From: Oscillospiraceae bacterium
GTDB lineage: Bacteria > Bacillota > Clostridia > Oscillospirales > CAG-272
Length of the DNA stretch: 8,557 bases
Assembly (NCBI GenBank): GCA_015063655.1
Contig: SVTU01000057.1
Location: 1 to 8,557, forward strand
Direction: 5' to 3'
The first letter of the stretch is position 1, and each line of letters begins with the position of its first letter. Shown here piece after piece: positions 1-6,645 of the stretch. Under the pieces are notes generated by a model, which did no database searches, had not been told where the DNA came from, and saw only the letters and a list, made by a program, of their open reading frames with translations. The position numbers and the translations under genes were made by a program.

Positions 1-178
1 GCCACTCTCCCTCGCTCATGCCGTGCGCCTCACGGTATGCCCTGTCGATACCCGCATTTTCCGTGCAAAACGCCGCAAGCAGGTACGGTGCACGGTCGAG
101 ATAATCCTCGTTGCTCGCCGTATCGGGTACCTCGCCAAGGAGGCGAAGTGCGCCGTTGTATATCTGACGGTTGGTCAT
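1..178 (-). CDS. Probable head-tail adaptor/connector protein, N-terminal part (runs off window)
   Basis: Only the first 59 codons are present; the gene continues beyond position 1. The protein starts MTNRQIYNGALRLLGE, followed by a hydrophilic helical stretch with DYLDRAPYLLAAF at about residues 26-38. An N-terminal helix of the type 'IYNxALRLLGE' just downstream of a capsid gene is typical of small head-tail adaptors (functional analogues of P22 gp4 or T7 gp11), which form a ring under the portal. The ATG at 178 lies 16 nt after the capsid stop and is preceded by a modest GAGGCGAGG ribosome binding site, so coupling to capsid translation is likely. Gene position supports the role more than sequence does. 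It could also be an uncharacterised head-completion protein. Confidence 0.5.
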   Translation of the reverse strand, partial: MTNRQIYNGALRLLGEVPDTASNEDYLDRAPYLLAAFCTENAGIDRAYREAHGMSEGEW

Positions 179-194
179 GCTATACCCTCGCCTC

Positions 195-1025
195 TCAGTC
201 GAGATTGAGGCTGAGAACCGCAAGCTCCTTGGGATATACCACCTTGGCGCCGTACAGATGCAAGCCCTTGACGGCATCGGCAAAGCGCTTCTCGGGACGA
301 TAAGCGTTGATCTCGGAGAGCTGCTCGGCAAAGGCGATCGCACGCTTGGTTCTCATCAGACACTGATGGTAAATGGGACCCTCGGAGTCATCCTGCACGA
401 TGTTGTTGGAAACGAACACCTTACAGCCTGCCACCATACCGAGACAGCCGTTTTCCAGCTCTGCGGTATTGTCGGTCCCCGTTGCAATCTTGGCCTTCAG
501 GATGAGGGCGGCAACGGCAGGAGACACCTCAAGAACGACCTCGCTGGTATCGGTGACGTTGTTCTCATAAAGTGCTGTTCTTGTGGCGATGATGAGATCG
601 AGAATGTTGTCGGCCGTTACGGATTGACCGCTTCGCACGATCTCGGCCTTGTCCCAAAGGCCGAATACCACCTTGTCTGCCTCGTTGGCCAAGGCACTGG
701 CGGCCACACGCATAGCGCCCTCCATCAGGTTAACGCTGGTCTGCGCACGGTCGATGTCATCGATCTGAAAATTGAAATACTTGGCGTAGTTGATGGGCAG
801 GTCACGCACGGTGTCCGACAAATCCTGTGGCATTGCCATGTCGTTGTTCTTGGTGTAATCGTTGATGGCGATATCACCGATACCGCAAATTCTGACCTTG
901 CTTCCCTTCTCCTTGATCTCGCCCTCAAACTCTCTGTTGCAATGGGCAACGGCGATGTACTGCTTGTCCAGCTCACGGTAGAGCGTTTCGCTCCATACTG
1001 CGGGAATAAAATTGATAATAGCCAT
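195..1025 (-). CDS. Major capsid protein (P22-coat-like, HK97 fold)
   Basis: Main shell protein of the phage head, 276 residues. The N-terminus has the pattern FIPAVWSETLYREL (residues 6-19), then NREFEGEIKEKGSKVRI (30-46) and IGDIAINDYTKN (49-60). This 'walks onto the shell' N-arm and E-loop arrangement is typical of P22-coat-like capsid proteins in Firmicute phages. The C-terminal stretch at about 243-268 (RPEKRFADAVKGLHLYGAKV, then VYPKE) matches the usual end of this family, where the P-domain strands close. At 276 residues it is far shorter than P22 coat (430), so it probably lacks the inserted I-domain. No N-terminal protease-cleaved delta domain is evident, which fits a separate scaffold gene upstream. 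The ATG is preceded by AAAGGA about 11-12 nt away, a slightly long spacing. The scaffold gene ends 30 nt upstream. Confidence 0.85.
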   Translation of the reverse strand: MAIINFIPAVWSETLYRELDKQYIAVAHCNREFEGEIKEKGSKVRICGIGDIAINDYTKNNDMAMPQDLSDTVRDLPINYAKYFNFQIDDIDRAQTSVNLMEGAMRVAASALANEADKVVFGLWDKAEIVRSGQSVTADNILDLIIATRTALYENNVTDTSEVVLEVSPAVAALILKAKIATGTDNTAELENGCLGMVAGCKVFVSNNIVQDDSEGPIYHQCLMRTKRAIAFAEQLSEINAYRPEKRFADAVKGLHLYGAKVVYPKELAVLSLNLD

Positions 1026-1055
1026 ATACTGCTTTGATCCTTTCTTTTTTTATGT

Positions 1056-1523
1056 TTAGTTCCAACGCTTCATGGATTCCTTGATCCATGCATAGTGACG
1101 GCGCACCTCGGAGGGCGACATTTGCCTGACCTCAGCGGGTGAGAAAAAGCCGTTGTCGCTGTGCTTACTCACAGCCCCAGCACTTCTCTGGGCATTTTTT
1201 CGGTTGATCTCCTCGCGAAGGATACGCTTCTTATCATACAGGGCGTATGCCGCTTCTATGGGAACGCCCTCACGGACGGATTCCCATACCTCGGTGGGAA
1301 TGTCCTGCTCGGTAACGGACGGAAAGAGGGCCAAAAGGGCTTCCATACTCACGTTTTTCTCAGCGGGAAGCTCCGTCTGTCCGTCCTCCTTACGCTGTGT
1401 CTCGGTCAATGAGGGAGCAAGAGACTCATCCGTCTGCTCCTGCTCGGTCTGCGGGAGCTGTTGCGTCGGCTGTGCCTCTGTTCGTGCTTCCTGTCTCATC
1501 ATGTCCTCGTTCTCCATGCTCAT
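1056..1523 (-). CDS. Capsid scaffolding protein
   Basis: A 155-residue, highly charged protein between portal and capsid genes, the standard place for a scaffold. Residues 1-55 are Glu/Gln/Thr-rich and look disordered. Residues 57-112 look helical. The C-terminus, 126-154, has the pattern FFSPAEVRQMSPSEVRRHYA followed by WIKESMKRW. This 'F-S-P-E-V-x-x-M-S-x-x-E-V' ending recurs in small scaffold proteins of Firmicute phages. By analogy with P22 gp8, the basic C-terminal helices probably bind coat subunits during procapsid assembly and leave before maturation. The start at 1523 has AAAGGA (1532-1537) at 8-nt spacing. It lies inside the portal gene, giving a 98-nt overlap in a different frame; a second ATG two codons later (1517) is an alternative. 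The role is inferred from position, composition and C-terminal pattern. Confidence 0.75.
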   Translation of the reverse strand: MSMENEDMMRQEARTEAQPTQQLPQTEQEQTDESLAPSLTETQRKEDGQTELPAEKNVSMEALLALFPSVTEQDIPTEVWESVREGVPIEAAYALYDKKRILREEINRKNAQRSAGAVSKHSDNGFFSPAEVRQMSPSEVRRHYAWIKESMKRWN

Positions 1524-3063
1524 TTTCTGTTTCCTTTCTTTGTATTGCCTCGATCAAGCCCTCACGGTCGTACACCAGACCCGCAGGAAGTCTGCGCACG
1601 TATTCCGATGCATCAATAGCACCTCGCTCCCACAAAAGATCCAGCACGTTCTGTGCGCTCACGGAGGTATAGCGAGCCAGCTCGCACACGTCCACTCTGG
1701 CACGGATCATCCCTCTCTGCAGCGATGCAAGAGAAACCGACTCGCTCGTCGGCACGGCGTGCTCCGTAAACGGAAGCAATCGCTCGTTGGGATAATACGC
1801 ACACATCATGTCCGCCCAAACGTTGGCCAGATCCTCGATACAGCGGTAGTAGGCGGCACGCACAGGTCCGATGGAAACGCGGGAGGTCTCCTGCAGGGCG
1901 ATGATCGCACTGGTGTTCTGCGCCTCCATGTTGCCAAGTGCGCTTTCGGTTGCGCCCATCATCTCCTTAGTCGCCATAATGGCGTTTTCGATCAGCTCCA
2001 TGTAGCCGCTCTGCATCTCTCCCACGCCGACCACCGACACCGCATCCGCCATATTGCCCCCGCCCACGGCGGCGATCGCCTCACCTACCTCGTTAGACCA
2101 CTCGGGAATACGGGATTTATCGTATACCACCTTGGAAAATGCCGTATCCGTCATGTGCTTCATGGCCATGGCATAGGCACGGTTGATATACTTTTGGTTG
2201 GGGATCATGGCACTCACGGGGGATGTACCGTGAAAGCTGTTTTTGGTGGGATACCAGTTAAAATAAGCGATGGGATAGCGTGTGCAATCGGTCTTGGCGT
2301 GGCGAATAACCACGTCACGCACCGATTTTTCAAACACCACGCTTCCTTTCTCTCGCCAAAAGCGAATCAGATAGGTTGCCTTGGCCTCCTCGTCTCCCTC
2401 CAGCTCCCACGCCGCATGATCACCCGCCTGTGTGTTCTCAACCTTGTCGGGCAGGATGCTCATCGCATCCTTTGGCGAAAGTCCCGCGGCCAATGCCTCA
2501 CGGCGCAACGCCCCTACCGTGGCACGTCCCGAGAGCATCACGTAATCCTGCGATTGGATATCGGCTCGGTTGACGTCAGCCACAAAGAGATTGACGCTGT
2601 CAACCACCTCTGTCACAATATCACCCACGAAGCCGTCAGGCCCGCTAAGCTCAGGATCCCAATAGCAATACAGCACGCCGTCTCCGCTGACGGCGGCATC
2701 CGTCAGCAGCTGCATCACCTTGTGATCCATACCGTTTTGCTCCCAACGGTATGCGGCGTTCTTGCCCATCACGTCCAAGGCATGGCGCAGCCTCTCTCTT
2801 TCCTCCTTGTGTTGCATAAAGGGGAGATTGTCATCGGTATAGCGTATGGTCACGTCAGAGCCCGACACACTGCCGATCAGATAATCCACCACACGGCGGA
2901 TCAGATTGAATACGGGCTTAGGAAGCTCTGCACCCGACTGACCGTACCATTGGTCGCCACGGTAAAATCTCTCGTTGCGACGCACCGTCTCGTACAGGCC
3001 GATCTGTTGCTTATAGGCAAGGCCTGCCTCGTATTGCTTCCAGGCCTTTGTTGGTTTTTTCAT
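1426..3063 (-). CDS. Portal protein (P22-like superfamily)
   Basis: The portal forms a dodecameric ring at one capsid vertex, through which the terminase pumps DNA and to which the tail attaches. The 545-residue product opens with a basic helix, then RRNERFYRGDQWYGQS (28-43) and LPKPVFNLIRRVVDYLIG (47-64). This 'F-Y-x-G-D-Q-W ... K-P-V-F-N-x-I' block is the usual N-terminal signature of P22-like portals in Firmicute phages. The middle contains the alpha/beta wing and stem region and an 'NQKYINRAYAMAMKH' helix, with a long amphipathic helix near 'AYYRCIEDLANVWADMM'. It is shorter than P22 portal (725), so the long barrel is probably absent. The last 35 or so residues are Glu/Thr/Gly/Ala-rich, probably disordered, and overlap the scaffold start. 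The ribosome binding site AAGGAG is 4 nt before the ATG; the preceding gene ends 16 nt upstream. Confidence 0.85.
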   Translation of the reverse strand: MKKPTKAWKQYEAGLAYKQQIGLYETVRRNERFYRGDQWYGQSGAELPKPVFNLIRRVVDYLIGSVSGSDVTIRYTDDNLPFMQHKEERERLRHALDVMGKNAAYRWEQNGMDHKVMQLLTDAAVSGDGVLYCYWDPELSGPDGFVGDIVTEVVDSVNLFVADVNRADIQSQDYVMLSGRATVGALRREALAAGLSPKDAMSILPDKVENTQAGDHAAWELEGDEEAKATYLIRFWREKGSVVFEKSVRDVVIRHAKTDCTRYPIAYFNWYPTKNSFHGTSPVSAMIPNQKYINRAYAMAMKHMTDTAFSKVVYDKSRIPEWSNEVGEAIAAVGGGNMADAVSVVGVGEMQSGYMELIENAIMATKEMMGATESALGNMEAQNTSAIIALQETSRVSIGPVRAAYYRCIEDLANVWADMMCAYYPNERLLPFTEHAVPTSESVSLASLQRGMIRARVDVCELARYTSVSAQNVLDLLWERGAIDASEYVRRLPAGLVYDREGLIEAIQRKETENEHGERGHDETGSTNRGTADATAPADRAGADG

Positions 3064-3079
3064 GTCTCTCCTTCCCCGT

Positions 3080-4822
3080 CTACCACTTTAACAGCAAGCG
3101 CAGACCGTATATTCTTTGTCGTTTTCCCTTTTCACAGTACAGTGACAGGCTGAACTGTGTTCCGCGCTCGGAATTCACACGGGCATTCATCCACTGCCGA
3201 CTGCACAGACCTCGGCTCTTGATCTCAGTCTCCCTGCTCTCCCCCACGTCGGAGCACCAACGGCACGTAACGTCTCCGCCCTCGGTCAGGGCATCCACCG
3301 CAATGCGGTGCAGCCGCTTGCGCCTGGCGTTCATCCCCATATCCTCGGGATGCAGGGCGATCTCACCCTCGATCGGCACACTGGTGCCGTCAAAATAGCG
3401 ATCCTCCCGCAGAGCGTCGTCGAACAGATACAGATCGCTTCCCGACACGAAGCCCAGTCCAACGCCGCCGTCAAAAAAGAAGTCGGCAAAGATGCCCCGA
3501 AAGCGAGTCCAACAGCCGTGCTCGACTGCATACACCCACACCTCTCCGCTCTGCTCGGTCGGCTGACGGAACAGCAGCTCTCGGTGATAGGGATCGTACA
3601 TCACGGCGGCACAGCGGAAAAAGGCCGTGTCAAGCAGACTGTCAATGGGCTCGGAGATGCGGTAGGCATTACACTCGTCAAGCTCGTCGGTGTGCGAGGT
3701 GAAGCGATATATACCGTCTCCGCTCACGCAGACGGGGTCGTTCCCACAGCGTACGCAGGCCATCAGCGAGGTACAGCCCGTTCCCGTATTGATCCGCATC
3801 AGGGGCGTTTCCTCCTCGTCGGCCGTTTCAGCGTCCGCCATCCAGGTTTCCCCCTCGGTAAAGATCAGAAGGCGATCGCTGTGACGGCTGACTGCCGTGA
3901 TCGCATGCGTTCCTCCCCCCACACGGAATTGCCTGCCCATGGGAAAATACAGACGGTTGACCCCTTGGCAAACCTTGGCGATATGGTCAAGCTCCTCCAA
4001 GGTGACGGGCGCTGACGCATACATGCAGGCAGGATCCCGACCGCCCCACAGAAAGACGCGGTCTCGGCTGACACCGCCAAACACCGTAGAGTAAGGGTTT
4101 TCATACAGTCGCTCGGGTGAGAACAGCTCCTGCTGATAGGTTAAGAAGATCTCAACCTCATCCCCCGCCTCCAAATCCTGCACGTTGACCGTATGATACA
4201 GCGTATCGATACGGTACGTGTCGGAACTTCTCAGCTCTCCGTTGACAAAGACCGCCTCAACAGAAGCAACGGGGTGCTTGGTCGCCAGCAGCATCGTGGG
4301 GGGAGAGCCGATCACGTAGCGAATACGGGCACGGTACGTCAGCAGATTAAGAGGCTCATAGACAGGCCCCACCTCTCCGTCAGACCAACCGTTTCCATAT
4401 AGGGGAATATAGGCCTCAAAGGAGCATAAGCCATCGTCCGTCACCTGAAGAATGCCTTCACCCGAGGTCATAAACAGACCGCCGTCGTACAAGAAGAAGC
4501 TGACTCTGTCATACGCCCTCAGCGTACTGCCAACAGCCTGATAATCCTGCTCCTCCACGAAAATACGGTATACGGTTTTTCCCACGTATGCGTACACACG
4601 GAACACACCGCCCACGTAGCCCGAAAATATGGCCTTCGGCTTTTCGGGCAACCGCAAAAGGGGCAAAAAGCCACACCGTGTTTCCAGAGAGCCGTCCACG
4701 TATCGGTGCATGTTCACGATATCCGAAATGGTATCCTGCTTGACCTTCCCACGAGCGTCCATCCCGGAAAACCCTTCAAACGAGAGCTCTCCGACAGCAT
4801 TTTTTACATTGTAAATCGACAT
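3080..4822 (-). CDS. Propeller-like phage structural protein (tail hub / DNA-stabilisation type)
   Basis: A 580-residue beta-rich protein. The N-terminus (residues 4-20 and 38-52) has the pattern 'YVDGSLETRCGF', seen at the start of propeller-type tail proteins such as P22 gp10-like stabilisation and T7 gp12-like nozzle proteins. Short beta repeats follow: YVGGVFRVYAYVGKTVYRIF (69-88), DRVSFFLYDGGLFMTS (105-120), VFGGVSRDRVFLWGGRDP (247-264), RLLIFTEGETWM (317-328), GDGIYRF (368-374), GEVWVYAVEHGCWTRF (426-441) and GSDLYLFD (461-468). The end, 567-580, is strand-like. Such proteins bind below the portal-adaptor complex. The start chosen is the ATG at 4822, with GGAAAGGA 4 nt upstream. An in-frame ATG at 4909 lies inside the large-terminase gene and is unlikely. 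Four cysteines cluster at 350-365. Its place between large terminase and portal is unusual. Family assignment is by pattern only. Confidence 0.55.
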   Translation of the reverse strand: MSIYNVKNAVGELSFEGFSGMDARGKVKQDTISDIVNMHRYVDGSLETRCGFLPLLRLPEKPKAIFSGYVGGVFRVYAYVGKTVYRIFVEEQDYQAVGSTLRAYDRVSFFLYDGGLFMTSGEGILQVTDDGLCSFEAYIPLYGNGWSDGEVGPVYEPLNLLTYRARIRYVIGSPPTMLLATKHPVASVEAVFVNGELRSSDTYRIDTLYHTVNVQDLEAGDEVEIFLTYQQELFSPERLYENPYSTVFGGVSRDRVFLWGGRDPACMYASAPVTLEELDHIAKVCQGVNRLYFPMGRQFRVGGGTHAITAVSRHSDRLLIFTEGETWMADAETADEEETPLMRINTGTGCTSLMACVRCGNDPVCVSGDGIYRFTSHTDELDECNAYRISEPIDSLLDTAFFRCAAVMYDPYHRELLFRQPTEQSGEVWVYAVEHGCWTRFRGIFADFFFDGGVGLGFVSGSDLYLFDDALREDRYFDGTSVPIEGEIALHPEDMGMNARRKRLHRIAVDALTEGGDVTCRWCSDVGESRETEIKSRGLCSRQWMNARVNSERGTQFSLSLYCEKGKRQRIYGLRLLLKW

Positions 4823-4826
4823 ACTT

Positions 4827-4834
4827 TCCTTTCC
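4827..4834 (-). promoter_or_regulatory. Ribosome binding site fixing the start of the propeller-like gene
   Basis: On the minus strand GGAAAGGA lies 4 nt before the ATG at 4822. It shows that translation starts there and not at the in-frame ATG at 4909, which has no comparable site and would overlap the large-terminase gene by 56 nt. Confidence 0.75.
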
Positions 4835-4859
4835 GATTGAGGCACAGACAGGCTCAATC
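4835..4859. other. Hairpin across the large-terminase stop, next to the downstream RBS
   Basis: A perfect 7-bp inverted repeat (GATTGAG at 4835-4841, CTCAATC at 4853-4859) with an 11-nt loop. On the minus-strand transcript it spans the last codons and TGA of the large terminase and ends directly against the ribosome binding site of the next gene. There is no T-run after it, so it does not look like a terminator. It could affect ribosome access or mRNA processing, but a 7-bp palindrome may be chance. Confidence 0.35.
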
Positions 4860-6182
4860 AAAATATGATAGCTTTTTGTGAACGCAGGGGAACGCAAAGC
4901 CATCGTCACGGGCCGTGCTTGGCAATGCCGCTCGGCTCATCACGGCATAACGCAAAGCCTCAGGCGCATGCGTGACGGCGTGAGGCTCGGAGGCGGCGTC
5001 CTCTCGCCGAACGCTGTCATAGAGGAGTGAGGGCAGGCAATGGATCAGCTCGTCACAAGAGCGGCAGATGCGAAGCCTCGGCTCTCCGTCCCTGTGTGAC
5101 AGATAGTCACGCAGAACACGCCATCCCGCAATGCGGCGATCGTCCGCAGGACGCATCGGGGGCATACCGAGAGCCGCACTCATCAGCTCAAAGCCGCTCC
5201 TACCCGTATCCTGCCTTCTGTTCCAAAGGTCGGGGGAGGCAACCACGTAATCCACACGGTAAGGTCGGCAGGTATCTGCGATCGCCTCCCCCGCCTCCCG
5301 TAGCGTAAGGCCGCTTTGTGCATGCTCAGCCACCACGTACAAGCGTCCCTCAGCATCCGCCCCCAGCACAAGGACCACCAAGCGGTCAAAGCCGTAGTCC
5401 ACGGCGCAAAAGTACGTAAGCTCCCTCGGGATTTCCCCTCTCTCGCACACGTGGACACGGGGGTCAAACTCCGCAAAGAACTGCCCCTCAAACACATCCC
5501 ATCGCCCGTAGAGCCATGCGTCCCTCAAACGGTCTGGCAGGCTCTCGAGCGAATGCACGTAGTCGGGATCTGCCTCTGTCAGCACGGGATTGTCATACAC
5601 CATGGCAGGAATGAAGGCGTAATCCGCAGGATTTTCTCCCTCTCTGAATTCTCGGTCAACAAACAGCCGCTTCACGTAGGCATGGCCGATCCCCCCGGGG
5701 TTGCAGGTCAGGTACATACGCCTTGGAACGTGTCCCACGCCACGCAGACAAGCCTTAAAAATAGAAAACTGATATTCGCTCAGTTGCGTTGCTTCGTCAA
5801 TGGCGATCACGTCATATTCCTGACCCTGATACCGCAAAACGTCCCTGTCACAACCGCAGAAGCCGAGAAAGATACGGCTTCCGTTGTCAAACGCCAGGCA
5901 TTTGTCGCTTTCCCGATAGCTCACAAGAGCGCCATACTCCTTGAGAAAGGGCATCACGTGGTTGCTTTTCAGCTCGGCATAGCTCCTTCGTACCAACAAG
6001 CAGCGTAGCTCAGGATAGCGCAGGCACATGGCGCACAGCTTGCGCCGCAACGCCCATGATTTGCCACCACCCCTCGCTCCCCCATAGGCCGTAAACCGAG
6101 CCCGTGAGGCAAAAAACAGCTTTTGCCGCTCATTCGGTACCCCCGGGATATGCACGCTTTGCACATGCTCTTCCTGTCTCAC
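4854..6182 (-). CDS. Terminase large subunit (packaging ATPase and nuclease)
   Basis: Motor and endonuclease that cuts concatemeric phage DNA and drives it into the procapsid through the portal. The 442-residue product shows the full domain order. Walker A is GGARGGGKS (34-42, K41). Walker B is DVIAIDE (124-130) with catalytic E130. The coupling motif is LTCNPGG (158-164). The linker GRWDVFEGQFFAEFDP (226-241) leads into the RNase H-like nuclease, with candidate metal ligands D262 (VDYGFD) and D318 (SPDLW). The third site falls in HAPEALRY (405-412), with E408 where many relatives have Asp. Length is normal for terminases of this class. It starts at GTG (6182), overlapping the small-terminase stop as GTGA, with GGAGGA (6189-6194) at 6-nt spacing: classic translational coupling. 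The protein is cysteine-rich (15 of 442). Confidence 0.95.
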   Translation of the reverse strand: MRQEEHVQSVHIPGVPNERQKLFFASRARFTAYGGARGGGKSWALRRKLCAMCLRYPELRCLLVRRSYAELKSNHVMPFLKEYGALVSYRESDKCLAFDNGSRIFLGFCGCDRDVLRYQGQEYDVIAIDEATQLSEYQFSIFKACLRGVGHVPRRMYLTCNPGGIGHAYVKRLFVDREFREGENPADYAFIPAMVYDNPVLTEADPDYVHSLESLPDRLRDAWLYGRWDVFEGQFFAEFDPRVHVCERGEIPRELTYFCAVDYGFDRLVVLVLGADAEGRLYVVAEHAQSGLTLREAGEAIADTCRPYRVDYVVASPDLWNRRQDTGRSGFELMSAALGMPPMRPADDRRIAGWRVLRDYLSHRDGEPRLRICRSCDELIHCLPSLLYDSVRREDAASEPHAVTHAPEALRYAVMSRAALPSTARDDGFAFPCVHKKLSYFD

Positions 6183-6580
6183 TGTCCGTCCTCCATAATA
6201 TCATGGTCAAACACCACCCGAAGCTGACCGCTCTGCACGCCCGTTCGGCTTTCCCGTTCCCCGTCGTAGCCAAGACGGCGCTTGAGGTAGGTGCCAAGCA
6301 GGGCTGCCGATACCGAGGAATTGAGTGCCTCGTCCTCAAGAACGGCCGCAAGCTTGTCCATCTGATCGGGATAGGCGGCACTAAGCTCTTCGAAGCGTCC
6401 CTGTCCGATCCCCACGTAGCGGCAAAAGCCCGCCACGTTGGGAAACCGCCCCGTGCACGCTCCCTTCTTACCTGCCCCCGCCTCAGCGGACGGAGCGCAA
6501 GAAGCCACGTACCGCTCAGCTATGCTGAGGATGCGCCCTTGCAATATCTCCTCCTCGAGCCAATCCTTTTCAACCGACAT
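6179..6580 (-). CDS. Terminase small subunit (DNA recognition)
   Basis: A 133-residue protein directly upstream of and overlapping the large terminase. Small terminases bind the pac or cos site as a ring and start packaging. Residues 44-66 (GRFPNVAGFCRYVGIGQGRF) look like a helix-turn-helix DNA-binding region. Residues 68-107 form a helical segment ending YLKRRLGYDG, a pattern typical of gp3-type small terminases. The C-terminus GQLRVVFDHD (118-127) is common in small terminases and probably contacts the large subunit. The start at 6580 is set by an excellent GGAGGTGAT ribosome binding site 7 nt upstream. An in-frame ATG at 6652 would add 24 residues but has no such site and falls within the 10-bp-period repeats. 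In P22-like phages the pac site lies in this gene; whether that holds here cannot be seen. Confidence 0.85.
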   Translation of the reverse strand: MSVEKDWLEEEILQGRILSIAERYVASCAPSAEAGAGKKGACTGRFPNVAGFCRYVGIGQGRFEELSAAYPDQMDKLAAVLEDEALNSSVSAALLGTYLKRRLGYDGERESRTGVQSGQLRVVFDHDIMEDGQ

Positions 6581-6587
6581 CCATATG

Positions 6588-6596
6588 ATCACCTCC
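6588..6596 (-). promoter_or_regulatory. Strong ribosome binding site of the small-terminase gene
   Basis: GGAGGTGAT on the minus strand is an almost full anti-Shine-Dalgarno match, 7 nt before the ATG at 6580. It decides the start over the upstream in-frame ATG at 6652 and is the best ribosome binding site in the window, as expected for the first gene of a strongly expressed operon. Confidence 0.85.
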
Positions 6597-6645
6597 CTTG
6601 CCGTCCTGTCTTTGTCTGTGCACCCATAGTGTACCGCAAGCCAAA

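Noticed and set aside
171..1037. A 288-codon plus-strand open frame almost exactly opposite the capsid gene
   Set aside because: The minus-strand frame has clear capsid family patterns from end to end. The plus-strand product has no recognisable domain and no convincing ribosome binding site or promoter; it is a mirror of the capsid codons.
1153..3153. A 666-codon open frame on the plus strand, opposite the portal and scaffold genes
   Set aside because: It is antisense to two genes with clear family patterns and good ribosome binding sites. Its translation is rich in His, Arg, Cys and Ser without recognisable domains, and it spans the portal gene boundary. It is a by-product of the codon composition of the minus-strand genes.
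4823..4909. Longer start for the propeller-like protein at the in-frame ATG at 4909
   Set aside because: It would overlap the large-terminase coding region by 56 nt and lacks a ribosome binding site, while the ATG at 4822 has GGAAAGGA at good spacing and begins the recognisable protein pattern.
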